From Tilletia caries (lineage: Eukaryota > Basidiomycota > Exobasidiomycetes > Tilletiales > Tilletiaceae), in the NCBI GenBank assembly GCA_032718865.1, contig JALUTQ010000007.1, positions 2,046,001 to 2,110,000 on the forward strand: 64,000 nucleotides of DNA, given 5' to 3'. Positions 9,449 through 19,798 of the stretch are shown here, piece after piece. Every line of letters begins with the position of its first letter. Position 1 is the stretch's first letter. Both the position numbers and the translations under genes were made by a program. The notes beneath the pieces were generated by a model. The model made no database searches. It worked only from the letters and a program-made list of their open reading frames with translations, and had not been told where the DNA came from.

Positions 9449-12400
9449 ATGATCTCTTCCACGTTTTCTACGCCTTCTTCGCCGTCGTCTTCGCAGCATC
9501 CCGGTATGCGCGGAGAGCCTCCCTGGTCTGGTTCGGCTCCCATCACGAATGCAGAAGCGCAGGAAGAAGCCATTGCGCTGCGAAAACGACTTTGTTCTCT
9601 CCATCTCGATCAAACCAAAAGCGACTATGACAGCTACCTCAAAGAGTACGAAGAGTACTGCCAGGAACGAGAGCCTCCGGTGGTCCCTTACCCGATCACG
9701 GCGGCCAAAGCTTCGCTTTTCATTGACTTCGAAATGTCGCGGGAGCATGTGAGTCGCTCTTGTCTCTTCCTGCCATCCGCTTTTCCTGGCCATCCACATT
9801 CCATGATACACCCCAATCCCCAATCCACTTCCAGTTCCCATGGTCTCGAGTCTCCATCATCATCCTGCCCCCTGCCGGCCTCGGCGAGCTGTGGACCATC
9901 GTCGCTCCATTCCCAAGAGTGACCATGCAGCCAGCAGTTAGTCTGCAGTATGCCAGCTCAATCATTCCTGCTTCAATGGTTCCCCTTCTCTGGTTCTTTT
10001 GCGTTGAGATGGCTGATGTTTGTTGTGTTGGCAATATATTGTTGTGCGCTGAAGACTGATAGTGCATCTTCCTTCTTGCGTCTCCTCCCCGGGCTATAGT
10101 ACGCGAGTGGACCAAGATCGGCCGATGGCAAGAAGCGCACGATTGCCGGAACGCAGTTGGGTCATTCTGCGATCAAGCAGCGGATCAATGCTCTGGAGTG
10201 GTTCCGCAAAGCCAATGAGGATGATTGGCGCGACCACGAGGACTATCAGGCAACGCGGGTGAAGCTGAGAGACCCACGCTACGATCAGTCAGCAGGAGGG
10301 AACTTCTCGGAGGGACAAGGTAAGGATGAGCCCGGAGCGCCCCGGAGTGCTCCGTACTCCGGGGCCCATACTCCGGGGCGCTCCGCTGACTTTCTGTGGT
10401 GCTCCGTGCTCCGTCTCTTTTGAGAGTTACACCAACATCTTACTCCGTACTCCGTCAAGATAAGGAGCACCATAGAAAATTTACTCCGTGCTCCGTCAAA
10501 TTATGAAGTGTCTCAAAAAGTCTACTCCGGGAGATGATCTCACAAATCTCAAAACATGGTATGATTTCAGATATGTGTATGCTTTCGATCAGGCTTGTAG
10601 CAGCTATGCTTAAGGAAACAGTCTGAGAGCGCTTGAAGAGCTGTTTTGGTCAGATTTAGACTGCGAGATGAGATTTGTGAAAATAATTTTTGAAAATTGA
10701 CCCCAAAATACCCCCAAAATATCCATGTTTATGGAAAATCACTTTCCTTGTGAGAAAGATGTGGAGGTCCCGGAGCGCCCCGGACTCCGGGGGTAACTCC
10801 GTACTCCGTCACTTTCACAGGTGTTTACTCCGTACTCCGGGGAATTTTTCGAAGCGCCCAAAGGTCAGCTCCGTGCTCCGGGAAATTCCTTGCGATGCTC
10901 AAACGTCTGCTCCGTACTCCGGCAACGGTGAGGTAACCTCTCGATTCTCACTCCGTACTCCCGGCTCCCCCGGAGTGCGGCCCCGGATAACCGGGGCGCT
11001 CCGGCAAAGCCGCTCCGGGGCTTACTCCGTGCTCATCCTTAGGACAAGCGCAACAGGGCGAGCTCTGGGCAAGAGCAGAAAGCTATGGGTTCTTCCTCAG
11101 GTATGCACATTCCCTTTCCCACAAGCTCATTCTCTCAACAAGACCCGCATGATGCTCTCAGAAGCGGGCCAACATCTGACAGCGTCTACACATGGATTTT
11201 CTTTCTCTGATGGTCCGCCACTTTGCAGCTACCTTGAAGAAAGAAGAGCTCGTCAAGATGAGCATATGGGCGCTGAAGATGGGGAGGACGCCAGCGAAGA
11301 TTGGAACCTTGATCAGGGACAGAGCTATGCTGCTCGCATCTGTCGCGAGTGCCTTTCGAGGAGACTCATTGCGTCAATTGGAGTGGTCGGATTTGTTCTT
11401 GCACAACGCTACGGTCCCTGGTCGTGGTGAGGACGACACTGTCAAGGTGCGTGCACAATGTACATGGCTCCTCGATTGTATGCTGCATGCTGGTGCACGT
11501 TCTGGATCTGGACATCTGGGTACTTGTAGATGCAGACAACGGAACGCAGCTTTACTGACACCACCATATGTCCATTTTCTCATTGAACCAAACTTCCAGC
11601 TGCTCGCGTTTCGTGCAGACAACAGCAAAACGAACCAAAACGGTCGCTTGGACGAGTTTGCCGTCGCTCGGCACAGCGACCCTCTCCGTTGCGCAGTCGC
11701 CGCCATCGCCATGCAGGCGCTATGGTCCATGCAGCTTGGGAACGTTTCCCGACCACCATTCGAGCCCAACTTCAAGAGCAATAAGCACGGCAAGTACGGT
11801 CACAGAGAGTGGTGGGAATGGGTGATCTTTCGTGGCCGGCACTCAGCTCCGATACAAGAGATGGTATACAAAAGTGAGTTGTCTCTGGTGCTCTTCCCCT
11901 TCCCCCCTTCCCCCCTTCCCCCCTTCCCCCTTCCCCCCTTCCCCCCTTCCCCCCTTCCCCCTTCCCCCTTCCCCTGTCCTGCCCTCTGGTCTGGCCCACG
12001 TCTATGGTCTGCGGAGTTGCAATGCGTTGCCAAGCTTTCCTCTCCTCCATGAGTACGGCGCGCAGCGACTAGCGAGCGAGGTGGAGATGGGTTCTACCAT
12101 CAGTGCGGGCAGTGCGCCAATGCGGCGCTCGGCTCGGCGATGTGGAGCAGCGCGGTGGAGGAGAAGTGGAGAGATGGAGATTGGAGTTGCGGTCAGAGCT
12201 ATGCGCATGGCGAACAACGCTAGCTGGGATGCATTTGAGCCTTGCATTGTGTATTTGGGTCGATACTGATGTTGAAATTGTACCTATTCCATCTCCCACT
12301 AGCACACGACAGCGCAGTCAACAAGATGTTCAAAGCCAACGACGTCTCAGTGGGAAAGACAACATACGCTGGACGAGCTGCAAGCGCCATGACTGCACGG

Positions 12401-14147
12401 GAGAATGGTGCAAGCGTAGCTGGAGCAAAGGCGTTACGGGGCTGGTCGGACGGTGGTGCTTTCCGCTCTTGCTACGATCGTTCTTTCCCTCTCGACGCCA
12501 TTTGGGCGGTTGCCGGCTTCAACGGTCAAGACTTGGATTCTTACCACGTCCCACGATCCCATACCAGTGAGTCTGCTGTCTGTCACATTCGAAGCCTTCT
12601 CTACGTCCTTTCTTCCGCTACTCTGTCCCCTTGCTTCATCTCTCACGAACTGACCACACTCATGGTCCTTTCATTCTGTTGTGCGTCCCTAGAGCCCCCT
12701 CAGAGCCTGCTTCGCCAGCTCTTTCCTTGGGTAGAGGAAGAGCGAGAGAAGCTCAAGGAGCGGCAGGCGGCAAACCAACACGCGAGCGACTTCGCTCTAT
12801 CTGCTTTCCTTTCGTGCCTCGAGTGGTTCCGCGAGGTCATCCTCCAAGATGCTGCTGTGCTCAGTCTGCGTGCAGACTGGTCCGAGTTCCAGTTCTTTCC
12901 GACATGCGCGACGTTTGCGAGCGCCGAGTTCCACAAGTTTGCCGCCGAGCTCGCGAAGAGCATGAAGACGGCCGATTCGGAGTCGGAGCGGCAGCCTGCC
13001 CAGCTGCCCAAGCAGCTAGGAGCGGGCGTGAAGAATGCGCTTGTGGATTTCAAGTCCGATGCTGAGCGGCGCGACGAAGAAATGCACAAGAAGCTTGACC
13101 TCTGTATCGAGCTCATATTGCGTCAGGCAAACACCATACCGACACTCAACACCTCTACCACTCCAGCCGCACACTTCATCGATACTCTTCCTTCTATTGC
13201 CTCCGCTTCTTCCTTCTCCATTACAGCCGATCCTCAAAACCCCACTCCCCTTCGAGCATCTGCTCTCGTAGGGACACCGGCGCTGCTTCCCCTCCAAATT
13301 CAAGCTGCCACACCATCATCCCCGTCCCTTTCTCTCCTCCCTCCACCCAACAGCACGTCCCTTCCCGCCAACACGCCTTCTCTCCTTTCTCTTCCCCTCG
13401 CTACCGTGCCATCGCCAAGGGCGCCCTCGGCCGCGCCACCATCCTTCGACATCTCCGGCTCCTCCGATCGTGCCCTCACCTACCTCAACAGGATCATGGC
13501 ACCAGCATCACAACAGACCGCCCTTGCCCCTGCCTTCATCGCGCATCTCCCTGAAACCACAGCTTTGACTTCTGCTACTGCGGGAACTGGGAAGCGCCCA
13601 GACACAGCAGCAGATTTCGGAGCTGATGGTGAAGGAAGAAGCACGATGGGGAAAGGAGAAGGTAGCCGCCAACGAGCACTGGGCATATGTCGCAGAGAAG
13701 AACATCATTTTGCCAAGATACCAGTTCCGGCCAGGCCCGTCTGTACGGGACACGTGGGCGGAATACAGTGTGGGGGCAAATGGGCGATTCGGAACCAGGA
13801 TGATGGAAGAGACGTGGGGAACGGGTTGGCGGTCCGGACCGGGAATGAAGCAGGAGTGGAGCCGACGAAAGAAGGTGATCGATCTCCTGGAGGACATCAC
13901 CCGATCACGACCGAGCTGGACGCAAGAGCACGCGATAAGATTCATGGAGGCCTGCTTTGGGGGCTATACGGCACGGGGACTCTCTGACTGGTTGGCCAAA
14001 ACGGCTGGCTCTAAGGGTAGAGCCAACGCTGCGACTCCATCATCTACATCCTCAGCCATCACTCCTTCTCCCTCGTCCAGCACGGTCCCTGCCTTTGTTT
14101 CTGCCCGAGAAGTTATCTTCAAGCGCCTCTCGACATGGTCGCCTTGA
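9449..14147 (+). CDS. Crypton-type tyrosine recombinase (NDC10-II + GCR1_C), probably damaged
   Basis: Fungal transposon recombinase family whose members carry an NDC10-like catalytic region and a C-terminal GCR1_C DNA-binding region. Exons inferred: 9449-9748, 10100-10258 (or to 10319), 11043-11100, 11229-11446, 11600-11873, 12303-12566, 12693 to about 13565, then frame 3 to 14147. Recognisable blocks: AFRGDSLRQLEWSDL (first catalytic Arg, near 11355), RADNSKTNQNGRLDEFAVARH, PFEPNFKSN...YGHREWWEW, the YAGR box (12365-12376) where relatives as I recall have HxxR, and SCYDRS with the candidate nucleophile Tyr at 12473-12475. LRQLFPWVEEE follows, then a coiled coil, and the GCR1_C block VRDTWAEYSVGANGR...WGTGWRSG at about 13740-13840. 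The frame changes at 13250-13570 without an obvious intron, and exon 2 is followed by an insertion. I expect a non-functional or barely functional copy. Confidence 0.75.
10320..11041. mobile_element. 0.72-kb TIR insertion with target duplication inside the Crypton gene
   Basis: The insert begins TAAGGATGAGC (10321-10331) and ends with its exact reverse complement (11031-11041); allowing one mismatch, the arms reach 17 bp. GGACAAG flanks it on both sides (10313-10319, 11042-11048), a 7-bp target duplication, or 8 bp with one mismatch as in hAT elements. The interior contains about ten copies of [A/G]CTCCGT[A/G]CTCCG-type units and no ORF of note, so it is a non-autonomous element. Its right end plus the first base of the duplication makes a CCTTAG splice acceptor. 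Confidence 0.75.
11893..11975. repeat. CCCCTTCC pyrimidine tract inside a Crypton intron
   Basis: About 80 bp of CCCCTTCC-type units lie within the inferred 429-nt intron 11874-12302. A pyrimidine tract in an intron is harmless to coding and may have expanded by slippage. Confidence 0.85.
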
Positions 14148-14209
14148 GGCCAATTGGCGACATCCCGACTCCTCCTACCCAAGGCTCGGACAGTTACTTA
14201 CAGTTGTCC

Positions 14210-14725
14210 ATTTTGGGTATACAGTACAGTACAGTTACAGTTATAACTTACCGCCAGCGCCTACAGTACAGTTACAGTTACAATTAAGTGACTTTAAGTT
14301 ACTACAGTTACTGTATTTTTTTTTGTCGCGCACGGACCTCCAATCCCAGTTTAAGTCACTGTAACAGTCACTAACAGTTACTGTAAAAAAACTCTCAAAG
14401 TAACTGTAACTTAAAAGTATTTTAAGTCACAGTTTTGCCTTTCAACTGTAAGTAACTGTACGTGGCTGTCAGTGGCTGTAAGTGTTTTCTCAAACTGAAA
14501 GTGGCTGCCAGGTATTTCTTTCAACTTAAACAGTGCTGTATAGTCATAGTAAGTTTGAACAGTTTGGGGCCCGAAAAAATTCCAACTTAATCAACTGTAC
14601 AGTTGACTGTACCCGACTACCCGGGCCCTACAGTTACAGTCAACTTAATTTTTTTTCCGGCTCCGCCGCCTACAGTACAGTTACAGTTATGACTTATTAA
14701 GTCAACTTACCTACAGTTACAGTGG
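14210..14725. repeat. Degenerate ACAGTTAC / GTAACTGT array
   Basis: Over about 500 bp the sequence is built from ACAGTTACAGT, TACAGTACAGT, AAGTAACTGTAA and related units in both orientations, separated by CTTAAGT-type spacers. Because the unit is nearly self-complementary (TTACTGTAA), the array can fold extensively. It starts about 60 bp after the Crypton stop codon. No coding content. Confidence 0.8.
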
Positions 14726-16384
14726 GCACAGTTATACAGTCGCCGGGCCTTGCTCCTACCTCTAGTTCTCTACAGCGACACGCCTTTTCTCAACCTGCAC
14801 CGCACCCACCGCTCTCATCCGCTCTCCCCGCACCGCTATCACCTCAGCAGCAGCATCGTCTCGTAGTGTACCAGGTCCAGTGTCCCGCATTGCAGCATCA
14901 TCAGAATCGTGACGTGATGTGTCCCTCCCTCGTTCTTGCAATGTAATGTAAAATCAGCCCTTTCTGACCTCTCTTTTGAGCAATCGTCGCGTCGGTCGGA
15001 ACCTGCAGAGAGTAAAGACTAGAGATTGAGCGAGGCTCCACAGATTTCATTAATGCTGGAAGAAAAAGGATTAAGGAAAGGGGGATGTGGAATGGCGGCA
15101 GGCGGAGGATGGGCAGCTAGTGACTGTGGACGAAATAAAAGAACAGATCAAACCTCAGATCAAACCTTCACATCTCGACGATGGATCATGGATTGCCGAT
15201 CGGCTGCCTCCCATGTTTACGTAGAGACACGCGCGCCGTAGGCTATTTACGTCGTAAGCGTCCTGGTTGAGTTCGGCAGCGCCTGAGGGATAAGAGGTCA
15301 ACAGTGGAATTCAGAGACATCAGACATCCATCAGCTCAGAAAGAAAGTCAGTCAAAGCCAGCACAACAGATGCCGATGGGACGCAGAAGAATCATGTACT
15401 TGACAGTACTTTGATGCTGTGATTTGGAGGAAAGATGAACTGTCATTAGTGCCATCAGCCATGCGTGATGCGTCCCTATCGCCTACGACGTATGGTTTGA
15501 GATCTGCTCGATGGCCTCAAGAAAGTAAGACACATCAGTCAGTCATGACCCATGGCATCCATAGTTTCCCTCAACGTTAAAGCTTTGGTATTGTTCTGTG
15601 TGTACTGTGTAGGCGGGAGAAAGCGGTGTGGACAGTGGAATTAATCAGCGCCAACATACAAACTACATGCTGCAAAAAGCCACAACATCTGCTCACGTAT
15701 AGACGAGAACGACTCCGAGGGCATTGAAGCCTGAGAACCGACTACCGAGCATGCAGATTGCAGGCCTGTTTGACGCGAAGAAATGGGGAAAGCAGACTCA
15801 GTGACATTGAAGGATTGCCGAGCCATGGTAAAAATGCTTACTCACCATGCATGGTCGTGGTCCAAACACACGCACCGTAGGCCGTCAGACGCTGATTCGC
15901 GACACGCGCACAGCACAGAAAGGGCAGAAAAGAGGTGTGGATTGCGAAGCTGTTAAAAGAAAGGTGTTGGATCAGTAGTCGTGGAGAGGAAGCACAGCTG
16001 GAGGGAGTGAGGGAGGGTACTCACTTATAACGGTGTCCTATTGGCCGTCAGCTACAGCAGAAAGCCTGCCCAACTATCCTCCTTAACTTCTGCGGCGGCG
16101 GATAGGAAAGGAACCATCAGCTTGTCAGCTGGTCCCAGCTTGGTAACCACTTCCTTTGCTATCCGATCACGGTGATGTGCTGCTTTCTTGACCAAGCTGT
16201 GGTGACCGGCGTGTAGGGCGTCTTTACTTTGATCATGATCATCTCGGTCCCAGCCGTCACCATACGAATTCTACCTAATCCTGCCCGCTACGCGCTAACT
16301 CTAACCCGAAAAAAAAAGTGGTGTCCTGCATCTAACTTAGCAACCAAGTAGAAAAAAAGGAGAAAAAAGAAAAAAAGAGAGACC
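14726..16384. other. Gene-poor spacer
   Basis: About 1.65 kb without a supported gene or known RNA. Open frames here are short and unlike any family I know. Confidence 0.45.
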
Positions 16385-16452
16385 TGAAAGGGAATCTAAC
16401 CGCAGACCTGCACAATCGCAAGCCGCATCACTAACGCCTATACTATGAGGGA
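16385..16452 (-). tRNA. tRNA-like sequence, probably a pseudogene
   Basis: Read on the minus strand, the segment has an A-box-like TAGTATAGGCGTTAG, an anticodon-loop-like CTTGCGA, and a B-box-like GGTTAGATTCCC (consensus GGTTCGANTCC). A T-rich tract that could stop RNA polymerase III follows. The T-stem and acceptor stem pair badly and one B-box base is changed, so an active gene is unlikely. The anticodon would be TGC (Ala) if the loop is framed as above. Low confidence. Confidence 0.25.
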
Positions 16453-16540
16453 AAGTTGATGCAGACCTTGATTTGTGACGCGATATAAACAACTTCAACG
16501 CGAGCGCGCCCCGATCGCCTCAATCGCCTAATAACCGATA

Positions 16541-16572
16541 CCACGTGGAATTGGGGTTGAAGGCGATAAGGC
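16541..16572 (-). repeat. Right arm of the inverted repeat around the Crypton region
   Basis: Reverse complement of 9034-9066 with one T fewer, followed by an 11-base T run. See the left arm. Confidence 0.7.
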
Positions 16573-18027
16573 CTTTTTTTTTGCTACTTGCGGATGTATT
16601 TCAGGGGGTCACAAGACCATACCAGACAACAGCCCGAGCAGGCAAAATAGGCAACTAAAAAAGAAAATACAAACGGAGAAGAAGAAAGTGTGGGCTCGGG
16701 GAGAAAGTCTTGAGGGGTATGTCATGAGAAAGAAGGTAGGAAGCATTCGTCCCTCCCAAATGTGGTAGTCGGGCGAGAGGCGAAAGCGATCCGTAAAAAA
16801 GGGAGGCGATCCAGGGCCGGGTTCGACTTTCGACCGAAGACACGCAGCCGTGATCCGGAGAAGTCGTTGTCCATCGGCCATGAGCAGTCCGGCTGCGTCA
16901 GCCGTCAGGGCAAGGGCGATAAGCCCGGGGTTGTGGCAAGACTGAGCCCACGACCAGGAGTTCGCGAAGGTTGAAGCAAGAGGACCGGCCTCAGCGTCAG
17001 AGGGGGGGTGTTCATCACTTACTAGTTCGATCCTGTCCAACGAAACACCTACAACCTCGTGGTAGGGCCCATCGAAAAGATGCAAAGCGCGACGAGGATG
17101 CATTTAGATGATCTCACGGGCCTGGAAGGAACAAGATGTCGACGGCACGGCGGCAATGTAGAATGTCGGACGTCAGGGAGAAAAGTGGGTCACCGGAGGC
17201 CCACCAAGTGCCGAACGCTCGACGTCGAGGGGAGGAAGTGTAGTGGAGGTGGGACGTGATACCCACGGGGCTCACTCGCGTCCCCGGAAGGGGGCTGCAG
17301 AACTGCAGCATGGGAGGGTGGAGATTGGAGACCGAAATGGTGGGGGACCGCCGGGAGGGGGGGCAAACAAAGGGAGATCTGTGATAAGAGCGTGACACCT
17401 GGACAAGAAAGGGAAAGGGAGGGATGGATGTGAGAAGAGGTGGTAAGCAAAGGGAAGTCAGCATTGAAGGTAGCAGTTTGATAGAGAGATGTCAGCGTCG
17501 CGCGCCAAGGATGGGGGAGCTCAGAGGCTCTATGGACTGTGGTAGGCCCGAAGGCAGAAAAGAGGGCACGAGGCCATGTATGGGTATAGAGACCTGGTGC
17601 GCTCTGAAGAGGCAGAGCAGGACGACGCGGAGGTCGCAGCGCATGAGGCAAGCTCAGCAGTTCAGAAGTATTAGGTAGTAGGTAGTAGTAGTGGTGAGAG
17701 TAGTAGTTGGTGGTGGTGGTGGTGATGGTGGTGGTGGTGGTGGTGGTGGTGGTGGTGATGGTGGTGGTGGTGATGGTGGTGGTGATGATGATGATTGGGC
17801 GATTTGCAGGCAGTCGTGAGACGTATGAGACCCTCCAAGACAAGACTGAGAGACTCACAGCGGCGTCACACTCCCACATTGCGGCAAGGATCGGGCCGCA
17901 GATCCGAATCCACCTTCGCAGTTCGCAGGTCGCAGTTCGCCAGCAGCTGGCACTGGTTCTTTCCTCCAGCTGTCGTTGTTGCTCTTTCCTTACACTCTGT
18001 CTCGAACTCTTCCCTGCGCTTTCTACG
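16573..18027. other. Gene-poor spacer with a GGT microsatellite
   Basis: About 1.45 kb with no gene I can support. A (GGT/GAT)n microsatellite at about 17708-17793 explains the Val/Thr-repeat open frames on both strands. A 164-codon minus-strand frame at 16609-17103 with a hydrophobic tail has no recognisable relative and I do not call it. Confidence 0.5.
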
Positions 18028-18446
18028 ATGGCTTCGCGCGCGATCTCCAAGGCTGTGCGCGAGGTTCGACTGCACCTGTGCCAATCTGGTCAGGGCTCCG
18101 CCGGCGCTCGGTGAGTGTTCCCCTCGGTACGCGCGCACATTCGCGATCCATTGCTGATCTGTTTGAAATATCTTCCCAGCGACTACCTCGTTAAAAACTA
18201 CGCTGCGATGAAGAGCGCCAACCCAGAGACCCCTTTCCTCGTTCGGGAGGCGTCTGGTATCCCCGCCCGAGTATATGCGCGTTTTGGTGAGTTGCTTTTT
18301 GGACCCCTGCCTTTTGCCCCGCCAAGACTGACGCGGTATGTTCTGCATCCACTTCCGCAGAGCGCGGCCTCGAGCGGTCCGTTGACTTGGAGGGCGCAAG
18401 TGCTGCCGACGTCGAGAAGCGGGTCAGCCAATTACTGAGCTCATAG
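18028..18446 (+). CDS. NADH:ubiquinone oxidoreductase subunit NDUFA2 (B8)
   Basis: Accessory subunit of mitochondrial complex I with a thioredoxin-like L51/S25/CI-B8 fold, located in the matrix arm. Exons 18028-18110, 18180-18286 and 18361-18446 give 91 residues, close to the family's 90-100. The sequence begins MASRAISKAVREVRLHLCQS, continues with SGQGSAGARDYLVKNYAAMK, then NPETPFLVREASGIPARVYARF, and ends in VEKRVSQLL, the standard order of this small protein. Intron phases join cleanly (CG|C, G|AG). The gene converges with the dTMP kinase gene, with 186 bp between the stop codons. No oddity seen. Confidence 0.9.
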
Positions 18447-18632
18447 ACTCGGCTGTCATCCCCGCCCAACATCCGAATGACAATCTCCTGTTCACTCTGC
18501 GCCGTTGGCACAGACTCGATCTTCTCTCTCTTGTGCGCACACAACACTCCAGGACTTCCGCATGGCGACGGGCATGGTTCGCATGATCCACAGTCATGAT
18601 GGCAAGACACGAAGATATCATTAATCTTGGAC

Positions 18633-19588
18633 TCATTGTCTCTGCCCATCTACTTCCACGAACAGCTTTCCTACTCCCTGACCTTCATTCTGCACCCTCT
18701 CCACCACCCTCTGAACATGTCTCCGCAGATCTGCTTCAACCTCGTCCACGGTGCGGCCGGCGTCGATCTGGCTCCAGGCTTCCCGCTCCCTGCCATGAAT
18801 CCGATTCAGCTCGGCCCCGACATCCTTGAAGACGTCCCGGACCTTGGCCTGCAGAGCGGGCACTTCATACCGCTCCTCTCCATAGGCGGCTCGCTGGGCA
18901 GCTACTTCAGGTGACAGAGAGAGAAATAGGGTCAGGTCGGGAAGCGGTAGGCCTGCGTCGGGAGCCAGACACCATTGGAATGGCAGACCCTGGAAAGGAG
19001 GTTCTCGAATCAGCGAAAGGAGTCGGACCGCTCAACTGCTGGCGAGAGAGCGCGCATCTGTGTCCCCTCACCTTGGCGCAGGAGTATGCGATCCCGGAGA
19101 ACGCGTATCGGTCACAAATAATGTGCTTGCCCGCCTCAAGATCCCGCAGAATGGAGGGTCTATGAAATTTCAGGGCGCGCGAGTGATCAGCACTCCAAGA
19201 GTCAGACTGTCTCTCTTTTTCTATGACTCACGCAAGCTCCCATCGATTGGCTGAGAAGAGAAGGTGAATCGCGCGGTCGTCGACCTCCGCCTTCCTGGTG
19301 AGGTAGCCGTCGATCATTTGGCCCATAGCAGTCGTGCGTTCTGTGGGAAGAGCGACCATCTCGTCAAGACGCTTGCGTTCGCAGTCACAGGAAGTCCTTC
19401 ACCCACGTACCGGGAAACTTGACAACGCGCGCTCGGCCCTCTGACGCGCCCAGTGCCTGGGCTAATCGACTGACCTGCGTGCTCTTCCCGCTCCGGTCCA
19501 GCCCCTCAATGACGATGAGAGCTCCGCGGGCTACGGCGCCGCTCGCTGAATGGCTCGCGGCTGTTGTTGCTGCTACTGCTGCTACCAT
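18633..19588 (-). CDS. CDC8: Thymidylate (dTMP) kinase
   Basis: Phosphorylates dTMP to dTDP with ATP, a step required for dTTP synthesis. Minus-strand exons 19588-19411, 19340-19232, 19159-19072 and 18989-18633 give 243 residues (family 205-240). Visible: P-loop IVIEGLDRSGKST, then KFPERTTAMGQMIDGYL spanning the first junction (the FPxRxT dTMP site), HLLFSANRWE, the DR(Y/H) motif in IICDRYAFSGIAYS, and GLPFQWCLAPDAGLPLPDL with the family's typical PD. The C terminus has a charged helix and a longer tail than usual. The first Met gives about 20 extra Ala/Ser-rich residues before the P-loop; a shorter start is not available in frame. Divergent from the T-protein gene with 210 bp between starts, so the promoter is probably shared. 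Confidence 0.92.
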
Positions 19589-19798
19589 GGCCTACTCGTG
19601 CGCGCGTGTTATGTATCAGGGCGACTTGAAGGTGTTGACGAAGGGGAACGCGCTGGACGCTGCGTTGCTTCGGCGTCTGCTTCTGGTTCTGACTTCTTCT
19701 CAGCTGCGAGTCATGCACGGATCTCCATCGTCTTGACCACCACAGTCACTCAGTACTCGCCCTCTCGCGTGTTCTCTCACCCTTCTGACAAAAACAGC

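Noticed and set aside
11772..12050. Gly/Arg-rich minus-strand frames
   Set aside because: Translations of the CCCCTTCC tract inside a Crypton intron.
16609..17103. 164-codon minus-strand frame with hydrophobic C terminus
   Set aside because: No relative recognised, no introns, the hydrophobic tail comes from an A/G-rich stretch; not enough to call a gene.
17190..18050. 286-codon minus-strand frame with long Thr/Ile runs
   Set aside because: The runs are translations of the GGT/GAT microsatellite, and the frame overlaps the NDUFA2 start region. No domain.
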